Assembly (NCBI GenBank): GCA_031278025.1
Contig: JAITLF010000317.1
Location: forward strand, 1-12,290
Source: Treponema sp.
GTDB taxonomy: Bacteria > Spirochaetota > Spirochaetia > Treponematales > Breznakiellaceae
Reading direction: 5' to 3'
Length of the DNA stretch: 12,290 nucleotides
The notes under the pieces were generated by a model. The model searched no databases. It saw nothing but the letters and a program-made list of their open reading frames with translations, and was not told where the DNA came from. The position numbers were made by a program, and so were the translations under genes. The stretch's first letter is position 1. Every line of letters begins with the position of its first letter. Positions 7,190-12,290 of the stretch are shown piece by piece.

Positions 7190-8023
7190 TTACCGTCCTA
7201 CTTTCCAGATAGCAAGTTTGATTTCCACGTATTTGAGTATTTCAATAAGAAACCAGCCTATCAAGCCGAGGATCACCATGCAAACCATCATTTCGGGAAT
7301 GACAAAGTAGTCCTTCGCCTGGCCCAGAAGGTAGCCTATGCCCATGCGGCCGCCGTAAGATTCGCCGATGAGGAGCATCACCAGGCCCATGGCAACCCCG
7401 GTTTTGAGGCTCATGATGATGGACCCGAAGGCGTGCCAAAAGTAGACTTTGCGGAGCAGGGTAAACTCACTTGCGCCGAAAACCCGCGCGGAGGCAAGGT
7501 AACGGGGGTCCGTATCTTTGATACCCTGATAGGTGTTGAAAAGCACCGGATAGAAGATGCCGATGAACATGAGGAAGATATGCATCTTCGAGCCTATACC
7601 GAAGAGGATGATCGTCATGGGCACCCACGCCGGCGGCGGTATGGGGGACAAAAGCTGCCACAGGGGCAGGACGTAGGCGCGAATCTTGAGATTCCAGCCC
7701 ATAAGGAGGCCGATGGGGACCGCGAGAGCCACCGCAATGCCAAAGGCCGTGAAGAAGCGCCCCATACTGTAACCGATGTGAAACACCAGGTCTTTGTGCC
7801 AAAGCATGTACCAAAAGCGCCGGGCCACGGTACTCAGGGAAGGGACAAGGCTTTCCGGCAGTATCTTCCAACGGGGAAGGAATTCCCATAAGAGGAGCAG
7901 GGGAATCAGTATCGAAAGAAATTCCAGGGAGAAAAAGTTGCCCAGGGAATTTTTAAGGAAGCCCCCGATTTCCTGTAAAACCCGCCGCCAGCCCCTGGTC
8001 TCGTAGGTATCGTGCGTATTCAT
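7190..8023 (-). CDS. ABC transporter permease, NitT/TauT type
   Basis: This 277-residue inner-membrane protein has about six hydrophobic segments, near residues 34-50, 88-110, 118-142, 147-166, 196-219 and 241-264. The cytoplasmic coupling (EAA) loop is recognisable as ASARVFGASEFTLLRKVYF (177-195), with the invariant Gly183. The later GRMGIGYLL segment is typical of SsuC/TauC-like permeases. It should form a homodimer channel with the ATPase encoded next and receive substrate from the binding protein of 3181-4212. The ATG at 8023 is used because no other Met or convincing GTG/TTG lies before the first membrane segment. No Shine-Dalgarno precedes it, and the predicted transcript leader is only about 14 bases. 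It is the first gene of the operon, under promoter P2. Confidence 0.9.
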   Translation of the reverse strand: MNTHDTYETRGWRRVLQEIGGFLKNSLGNFFSLEFLSILIPLLLLWEFLPRWKILPESLVPSLSTVARRFWYMLWHKDLVFHIGYSMGRFFTAFGIAVALAVPIGLLMGWNLKIRAYVLPLWQLLSPIPPPAWVPMTIILFGIGSKMHIFLMFIGIFYPVLFNTYQGIKDTDPRYLASARVFGASEFTLLRKVYFWHAFGSIIMSLKTGVAMGLVMLLIGESYGGRMGIGYLLGQAKDYFVIPEMMVCMVILGLIGWFLIEILKYVEIKLAIWKVGR

Positions 8024-8071
8024 ACTATTTTAGTAGATATTATACTATAGCAGGGCTGTGGGTTTAGTCAA
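8018..8071 (-). promoter_or_regulatory. promoter/operator P2 of the permease-ATPase-cysK operon
   Basis: On the minus strand TTGACT (8066-8071) and TATAGT (8044-8049) are 16 bases apart. TAGTA (8043-8047), TACTA (8031-8035) and TAGTA (8023-8027) follow at the same 7- and 3-base gaps as in promoter P1. The last element includes the A of the start codon. Compared with P1 (3113-3166), 43 of 54 positions agree from the -35 through ATGAAT, while similarity stops just upstream of the -35. The two promoters probably bind the same regulator. Confidence 0.8.
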
Positions 8072-8091
8072 GCACTAATAACAAACTAAGC

Positions 8092-8142
8092 GCCTGTTGC
8101 ACTTCGCGCATAAAATAGTATAAATCCACAAATGCAACAGGC
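8092..8142. repeat. 10-bp inverted repeat with 31-bp loop between divergent promoters
   Basis: GCCTGTTGCA (8092-8101) and TGCAACAGGC (8133-8142) are perfect reverse complements. The loop contains TAAAATAGTATAAAT (8111-8125), which matches 14 of 15 bases of the operator at the permease start read on the other strand. It lies upstream of both P2 and the tRNA promoter. It could be a regulatory loop site or a dispersed intergenic repeat. It is not a terminator, since the loop is long and no T-run follows. Confidence 0.6.
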
Positions 8143-8184
8143 TCTAAGGCTGGTACCGTACTCCAAGCAAGGTTTATGGGGGTA

Positions 8185-8213
8185 TTGACATAGTAGCGCT
8201 ACAGGGGTAGTAT
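8185..8213 (+). promoter_or_regulatory. promoter of tRNA-Val
   Basis: A consensus -35 TTGACA (8185-8190) and TAGTAT (8208-8213) with a 17-base spacer lie about 60 bp before the tRNA. TATAAA at 8211 would be a better hexamer but leaves a 20-base spacer. The spacer holds a perfect 10-bp palindrome, GTAGCGCTAC (8193-8202). Confidence 0.6.
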
Positions 8214-8272
8214 AAAATCTGTTCGGTAGAAGTTTCTGTAAACCACCGTTTGATTTTACCAGCGTGTTTTCG

Positions 8273-8344
8273 GGACGATTAACTCAGCGGGAGAGTGCTA
8301 CCTTCACACGGTAGAAGTCACTGGTTCAAATCCAGTATCGTCCA
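8273..8344 (+). tRNA. tRNA-Val, anticodon CAC
   Basis: A complete 72-base cloverleaf can be drawn. Acceptor GGACGAT (8273-8279) pairs with ATCGTCC (8337-8343). The D arm is ACTC/GAGT (8282-8285, 8293-8296), the anticodon stem CTACC/GGTAG (8298-8302, 8310-8314), and the T arm ACTGG/CCAGT around TTCAAAT (8320-8336). The loop TTCACAC places CAC at 8305-8307, reading GUG valine codons. The discriminator base is A (8344), as expected for valine. The 3' CCA is not encoded and must be added after transcription. It converges with the hflKC operon, leaving 42 bases to the stop of the last gene. Confidence 0.95.
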
Positions 8345-8386
8345 GTTTCTAATTGCTTATATAGTTACGAATTATTCTATCCCACA

Positions 8387-9883
8387 TTAATCTATATTCA
8401 ATTTTCGTTCTATTTCCGCGATACGCCACGCGCCTTTATGAAGGACCAGGCGGACTTCGTCGGTAATGGCGGTTTTCGTGGGCAGAGCCGGGGCTGTTTC
8501 CGGCGGCATTTCTGGGTTATCCTCTGAACCGTCTTCCGGCGTGTATGAGGCGGGGAGCCAGAGGGTGTACGCCGTGCGGTACCGTACTTCCCCATCGCGT
8601 TCATCTTCGTCCTCCCCCTCAATACGAAGGTCCGTTACGCCGGTTACCGTAAGTTCCGTTGGGGCGGCTCCTGCGTCAAGCCATTCACGAGCGGCGATAA
8701 CCGGGCGTTTCCTCTCATAGGCTTCCCTGACTTTGCTAATTACGAAGATGTTCGTTACGGTATTAATATCCCCTTTGCCGGCGTTACCGACGACGCAGGC
8801 TTCCATAAGGGTATGATCCAGGGTTCCAAAAGAGCCGTAGTATGCCGCTATAACCTCCTGGGGGCTCATACCGTTGGTAGTGGGAAGAGCATTGCGGCCC
8901 CGGACAATGCTGCCTATTACCAGAGCCAAGACGGTTACCGCGATGATCACGCCGCCGATGACGGTCGTATTCCGGCGTATGAACCGCCGGGTGTTTACAC
9001 GGGCCGTCTTCTTCCGGTCAAACTGGTCCCGCTCGGCCTTAATCCGCGCCCGTTCTGGTTCGGATACAGGACGCGCAAAACCTTCCGGCCCGCCGGAATG
9101 GGGAAGGCCGATCTGCCCGCAGAATTCCTCAAGGGACGGCCGTTTTGCGGCGGCGGAAACCGGCGCTAACGCCTTCGAGATAAGGGTGGCGATGCCGATG
9201 TCAAGACCCGGAACGATAAGTGAAGGCGGGGTATATACCCCTTCCCGTATGTCCGAATGGAGCTTTTCAAGATCTTCCGCCGGGTAGGGCGGTTCTTTGC
9301 AGGTTATATGGTAGAACATGGCGGCGGCGGCAAAGACGTCCGCGTCTTCCCCGGCAAGGTCCGGGTGAGTCCAGCGTTCGGCCCCTTTGAGCCACGCGCC
9401 GTTCCCCTCAACTTCTACCGCCCGCCGGGGCAGGATGTCCGGGGGAAAGAGGATCGTCCCCAGCGGGAAGGCGCCGGGAGCCGCAGCCAGTATGGCCGCC
9501 GCCGGCCAGGGGCAGGGGAAAGACTCCCGGCTGTCTGCGGCGGTTCCGTTCAGGACCGCCCGGGCTCGTACCCAGTAACGAAGGGCCTCCAGAGCGCCTT
9601 CGTCCGCCTTTTCAATCAGGCGGTCCAGCCGGTCTCCGGGAAAGCCGGGGCCGTAGATGACCAGGGTTTTTTCGGAAGCGCCGGCGGCCTGATGTTCGAT
9701 CACCCCTTCCGGCTTCCATTGGCTGGTTTTTCCATCGGGATAGACGATTACCCCGATCCGGTTGATAAACCGGGCCAGCTTGACCTGGGCAAATGCCTGG
9801 GCAGTCAAACCCGTATCAAACCCCAGTTTAGCCAATCCCGAATTTGCCTGACCTTCAACCTCAATCGTTATGATCCGTTCCAT
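8387..9883 (-). CDS. membrane protein with degenerate kinase-like cytoplasmic domain
   Basis: This 498-residue protein appears to have three parts. Residues 1-260 look like a Ser/Thr kinase fold that has lost its catalytic core. The C-lobe pattern is visible as THPDLAGEDADVFAAAAMFY (172-191), with Asp182 like the conserved subdomain IX Asp, then KEPPYP (196-201) and KRPSLEEF (247-254), with Arg248 like subdomain XI. The region where HRD and DFG should be (about 138-160) has neither, and no glycine-rich loop is evident. A basic linker (275-304) leads to one membrane helix (about 308-327). The remaining 170 residues should lie outside the membrane; the acidic 420-465 stretch looks disordered. 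Assignment as pseudokinase is inference from weak similarity. It follows hflC by 37 bases, probably in one operon. The Shine-Dalgarno is poor: GGGGG sits too far upstream, so the start is less certain. Confidence 0.7.
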   Translation of the reverse strand: MERIITIEVEGQANSGLAKLGFDTGLTAQAFAQVKLARFINRIGVIVYPDGKTSQWKPEGVIEHQAAGASEKTLVIYGPGFPGDRLDRLIEKADEGALEALRYWVRARAVLNGTAADSRESFPCPWPAAAILAAAPGAFPLGTILFPPDILPRRAVEVEGNGAWLKGAERWTHPDLAGEDADVFAAAAMFYHITCKEPPYPAEDLEKLHSDIREGVYTPPSLIVPGLDIGIATLISKALAPVSAAAKRPSLEEFCGQIGLPHSGGPEGFARPVSEPERARIKAERDQFDRKKTARVNTRRFIRRNTTVIGGVIIAVTVLALVIGSIVRGRNALPTTNGMSPQEVIAAYYGSFGTLDHTLMEACVVGNAGKGDINTVTNIFVISKVREAYERKRPVIAAREWLDAGAAPTELTVTGVTDLRIEGEDEDERDGEVRYRTAYTLWLPASYTPEDGSEDNPEMPPETAPALPTKTAITDEVRLVLHKGAWRIAEIERKLNID

Positions 9884-9921
9884 GGCCGCCCAGTTTCCCC
9901 CTTACTCACGTCAACAAGTTA

Positions 9922-10902
9922 TTATCTTCCCGAAGGATCATAGAGATACCTGAAATAATCCAAATCGGTGGATAAGGTCTTGCTGAAATTGGGGAGCGTG
10001 GCCCGGTAGGATTCCACCGCCCGCCAAAAATCGAAGAAGGCCCGGTCCCGGCTGTACGCTTCAGCGTAGATACCCGCCGCCGCCGCGTCCGCCGCGCCCC
10101 GGATAGTTTCCGCCTTTTCGTAGGCGGCAGACAAAATGGAACGCCGCTCGTTTTCGGTCTTACCCAGCCATTCCGCCTTTTTCCCTTCGCCGTCAGACCT
10201 GAAAGCCTGGGCTATCTGGTTCCGCTCCTTGATCATCCGGGCGTAGACGCTTTGGGTAAGCTCGTCGGAATACCGGATCTGCCGGGTTACCACGTCGATC
10301 AGCTCTATGCCGTATTCGGGAACCATACGCCGGGACCGTTCCAGAACCTCCTCCGCAAGCTGCCGCCGGCCCCGCAGGATAGGTTCATAGCCGCCGTTCT
10401 GAATCAGCGTTGGGATTTGTTCAAGGTCTATGGTATCCCCAATACCCAGACTGTCCGGCGTTTCCGGCCTTTCCATGATGAAGTTGGAATTCCGCACCGA
10501 TTCCCGAAGGTAATTTTCCGCCACCACAGTCCGTACCTCGGAATCAATCACCTCCGCCAGCTTGGAATAGGCGGCGTTAATCGTGGAAATGGATTCATAA
10601 AACTTCTTGGGATCCGCTATTTTCCACCGGGCGGTAACATCCACCCAAATGTACTGCTTTTCCCTGGTAGGCATACTCTTCTGTTCCCCGTCCCAGGCCA
10701 TGATACGTTTAGGATACCGAACGATAGTATCAATGAAAGGAACCTTGATATGAAGCCCGGCCTGGGTTACCACGTCTACCAGCGCCCCCATGCGGACCAC
10801 CACCGCCTGTTCACCCTCGTCAATGATGTAGAGCGGCCCCGCAACCAGGATGCCTATAATGATTACCGCCGGAATCGCCAGGGGAAGCGCGCTTTTTTTC
10901 AT
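9922..10902 (-). CDS. hflC: HflC, band-7/SPFH membrane protein
   Basis: HflC partners HflK in a large membrane complex that in other bacteria surrounds and modulates the FtsH protease. The 326 residues begin with one membrane helix (about 7-27), followed by the SPFH/band-7 domain. This is recognisable in DEGEQAVVVRMG (28-39), the KVPFIDTI segment (53-60) and IELIDVVTRQIRYSDE. A long charged helix follows, starting at MIKERNQIAQAFRSDGEGKK, the hallmark of HflC. The bulk of the protein should be periplasmic. GGAGG lies just before the ATG, and ATGA overlaps the hflK stop, so the two are translationally coupled. No ftsH is in the window, so the partner protease must be encoded elsewhere if present. 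Both HflC and the re-started HflK come to 326 residues. Confidence 0.92.
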   Translation of the reverse strand: MKKSALPLAIPAVIIIGILVAGPLYIIDEGEQAVVVRMGALVDVVTQAGLHIKVPFIDTIVRYPKRIMAWDGEQKSMPTREKQYIWVDVTARWKIADPKKFYESISTINAAYSKLAEVIDSEVRTVVAENYLRESVRNSNFIMERPETPDSLGIGDTIDLEQIPTLIQNGGYEPILRGRRQLAEEVLERSRRMVPEYGIELIDVVTRQIRYSDELTQSVYARMIKERNQIAQAFRSDGEGKKAEWLGKTENERRSILSAAYEKAETIRGAADAAAAGIYAEAYSRDRAFFDFWRAVESYRATLPNFSKTLSTDLDYFRYLYDPSGR

Positions 10903-11879
10903 TGCCCGCCTCCCTGAACGCCCGGATTCTTGCCGTCAAGATTTTTTAATGGAAGGAAGTTATCGAAGATCCGGTCTATGATCAGCGTTTCCCGGTCGTC
11001 TTTGAAGACTTCTTCTATCATCTCGTAGTAGAGCCGCTGCCGGGTTACGTCCGGAGCCTTGCGGTACTCCTCGAATACCGAGTTGAACCGCGCCACATCC
11101 CCGTTTGCCCGGTTGACCCGCTCCGTAGCATAGCCCTGGGCTATCTGGACAAGCTGGTCCGCCTCGCCACGGGCTTTGGGAATCTCGGCGTTGTAGGCCT
11201 GCTGGCCTTCGTTGATCAGCCGGTTCATGTCCTGCTCCGCCTTGTTTACGTCGTCAAACGCCTCCTGCACTCCCTTGGGGGGGTCTATGTTCTGCAGCTT
11301 TACGGCAATCACGTCTATACCCAGGCGGTAGCTCCTGAAGGTCTCGTTCATGAACGCCGCTCCCTCGGCCTCAATGGTGCTTCGCTCAGGCCCCATGATG
11401 TCCATGATGGCCCGGTCTCCTACCAGCATGTTGATAGCCGACCGGGATACATCCCGTATGGTGGCGGTCCGTTCCAGGACATTAAAGGTCCACGCCACCG
11501 GATCCACCACCCGGTACTGGATGATCCATTCAACCTCTATGATGTTGAGGTCCCCGGTGAGCATGGTTGATTCGTTGGTCTGGTTGGCATAGGTGGAAGA
11601 TACGCCGCTCGTTACGGTACGGAAGCCGAACTGCTCGGTTTGGACCGCCTTGACGTTTACCGAGTAGTGCTTGTCGATACCAAAGGGCAGCTTAAATTGC
11701 GGCCCCGGCCCGGTGGTAGCGAGATACCGCCCAAACCGGGTAATCACCGCCTCCTCGGTCTGGTCCACGATATAAACGCTGGTTCCCAGAAAAGCAATCA
11801 CGATGATCCCGATTATAACGAGGATAATCTTCGCCGGTTTAAGAAACCCCGCGAGTTTCGAGGGGGTAACATTTTGCAT
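10899..11879 (-). CDS. hflK: HflK, band-7/SPFH membrane protein
   Basis: HflK forms the HflKC complex with HflC. Starting at 11879 the protein has 326 residues. A short cytoplasmic tail comes first, then a membrane helix (about 17-37) and the SPFH domain with MLTGDLNIIEVEWIIQYRVVDP-type sequence (106-127), a signature of HflK. A long helical region (about 200-270) rich in Glu, Lys and Ala follows, then a Gly/Gln tail. The glycine-rich N-terminal extension of proteobacterial HflK is absent. An in-frame ATG at 11942 would add 21 residues. I prefer 11879 because AGGAGG (11886-11891) sits six bases before it, and the likely transcript begins downstream of 11942. It is the first gene of the hflK-hflC-pseudokinase operon. 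Confidence 0.92.
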   Translation of the reverse strand: MQNVTPSKLAGFLKPAKIILVIIGIIVIAFLGTSVYIVDQTEEAVITRFGRYLATTGPGPQFKLPFGIDKHYSVNVKAVQTEQFGFRTVTSGVSSTYANQTNESTMLTGDLNIIEVEWIIQYRVVDPVAWTFNVLERTATIRDVSRSAINMLVGDRAIMDIMGPERSTIEAEGAAFMNETFRSYRLGIDVIAVKLQNIDPPKGVQEAFDDVNKAEQDMNRLINEGQQAYNAEIPKARGEADQLVQIAQGYATERVNRANGDVARFNSVFEEYRKAPDVTRQRLYYEMIEEVFKDDRETLIIDRIFDNFLPLKNLDGKNPGVQGGGQ

Positions 11880-11885
11880 TAAAGG

Positions 11886-11955
11886 CCTCCTGATTTTTTG
11901 AAAAAGATGCCGCAGATTCAAGTTCCAGCTTATCGGTTTCAAGATGACCCGTCAA
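11886..11955 (-). promoter_or_regulatory. promoter and RBS of the hflKC operon
   Basis: On the minus strand TTGACG (11950-11955) and TAAGCT (11927-11932) are 17 bases apart, which puts the start near 11920. The leader of about 40 bases contains AGGAGG (11886-11891). The -10 is weak, so the call is moderate. If correct it excludes translation from the upstream ATG at 11942. Confidence 0.45.
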
Positions 11956-11974
11956 GGAAGGGGGAATTTATCAC

Positions 11975-11989
11975 CAGGGCGGGCGCATT
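11975..11989 (+). mobile_element. possible left inverted repeat of a decayed ISAs1-type element
   Basis: CAGGGCGGGCGCATT lies about 57 bases before the transposase start, where the left end of an ISAs1-family element would be expected. Such ends often begin with CAGGG. The right end is outside the window, so pairing and target duplication cannot be examined. Confidence 0.25.
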
Positions 11990-12046
11990 AAAAAGGAATA
12001 AAGCAGCGGCAAAAGAAGCCAATAAAGGCGAGATAGGGAGGCAATT

Positions 12047-12290
12047 ATGATCCCCGAAACCGTGCCGCCCATCATCGGCTTTTTTAGCGATATCAAAGAC
12101 CCGCGGCTCGGCCGCACGAAATGCTATCCCCTTATCGAAGTTATTCCCACGGCCTGGTTGAATCCATCCGCACTCTCTGGGAAACGGTTACGACCGAACA
12201 GCGGTAGTATGTCTCAAGCCTGCCGGATAACGAGCGGAGAGGCGCCTGAGGACATGTCGTTTATTCGCAAGATCGCGCTTTCCCTGGCCC
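12047..12290 (+). pseudogene. internally deleted ISAs1-family transposase remnant
   Basis: GGGAGG (12035-12040) and an ATG at 12047 open a frame encoding FFSDIKDPRLGRTKCYPLIEV, apart from its last residues the N-terminal pattern of ISAs1 transposases (F-x-D-(I/L)-x-D-P-R-x-G-R-x-x-x-x-P-L). From 12151 the similarity moves to another frame, reading GLVESIRTLWETVTTEQR, a TAG (12205-12207), then YVSSLPDN, which matches the R-Y-Y-I-S-S-L region from the C-terminal half. From about 12250 the first frame resumes with EDMSFIRKIALSLA, the typical C-terminal end. The central catalytic part and the H-W-x-I-E-N segment are missing, so two deletions and a stop have destroyed it. The first frame stays open to the window edge by chance, but cannot encode an active enzyme. 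Family assignment is from memory of the motif pattern. Confidence 0.75.

Noticed and set aside
6920..7891. 323-residue plus-strand frame across the ATPase and permease genes
   Set aside because: It runs antisense to two well-supported ABC genes and is His/Glu-rich without any motif.
8387..9883. Active Ser/Thr kinase
   Set aside because: The glycine-rich loop, catalytic HRD and metal-binding DFG cannot be found, so only a degenerate kinase-like fold can be proposed.
11880..11942. Longer HflK start at 11942
   Set aside because: No ribosome site before it, and the proposed promoter places the transcript start downstream of it. The ATG at 11879 has AGGAGG at ideal spacing.
12047..12290. Intact small gene running off the window
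   Set aside because: The frame is open, but transposase similarity moves between frames and is interrupted by TAG and TGA, so it is a deleted pseudogene.

Overview
The window looks like part of a moderately GC-rich bacterial chromosome. A host-associated spirochaete of the Treponema type, such as a termite-gut treponeme, is a reasonable guess. The guess rests on the gene content, the Ala-Gly-Gly-Lys-Lys start of the mature binding protein, and AT-rich promoters set in GC-rich coding sequence. It is inference; no phylogenetic marker is present.

Layout, left to right. (1) 1-806: a PPP-like metallophosphoesterase (+) with its own promoter. A shared hairpin separates it from a convergent gene. 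(2) 844-2931 (-): a GH3 glycosidase of the beta-xylosidase/beta-glucosidase type without a signal peptide, so probably a cytoplasmic enzyme acting on imported oligosaccharides. (3) 3113-4212 (+): an ABC substrate-binding protein of the NMT1/NitT-TauT type with a strong promoter. (4) 4213-4715: a gene-free stretch with a strong hairpin and a six-unit 21-bp tandem repeat. (5) 4716-8023 (-): an operon of ABC permease, ABC ATPase, cysteine synthase and a lipoprotein made of two related Ig-like repeats. Spacing is short and the last pair overlaps as ATGA. (6) 8092-8344: a 10-bp inverted repeat, then a promoter and tRNA-Val(CAC) (+). (7) 8387-11879 (-): hflK, hflC and a one-pass membrane protein with a degenerate kinase-like cytoplasmic domain. 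(8) 11975-12290 (+): the decayed, internally deleted remains of an ISAs1-family transposase.

The genes in blocks 3 and 5 look like one transport system split into two convergent units. The binding-protein promoter and the permease-operon promoter match at 43 of 54 positions, from the -35 box through an ATGAAT hexamer. Both carry the same spaced series of TA(C/G)TA elements over and after the -10, and the central base is swapped in all three elements between the two copies. This predicts joint control by one regulator. Cysteine synthase in the operon points to a sulfur-containing or sulfur-related substrate, but nothing in the sequence proves it.

Block 7 suggests that a pseudokinase-like membrane protein works with the HflKC band-7 complex. 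No ftsH gene is in view.
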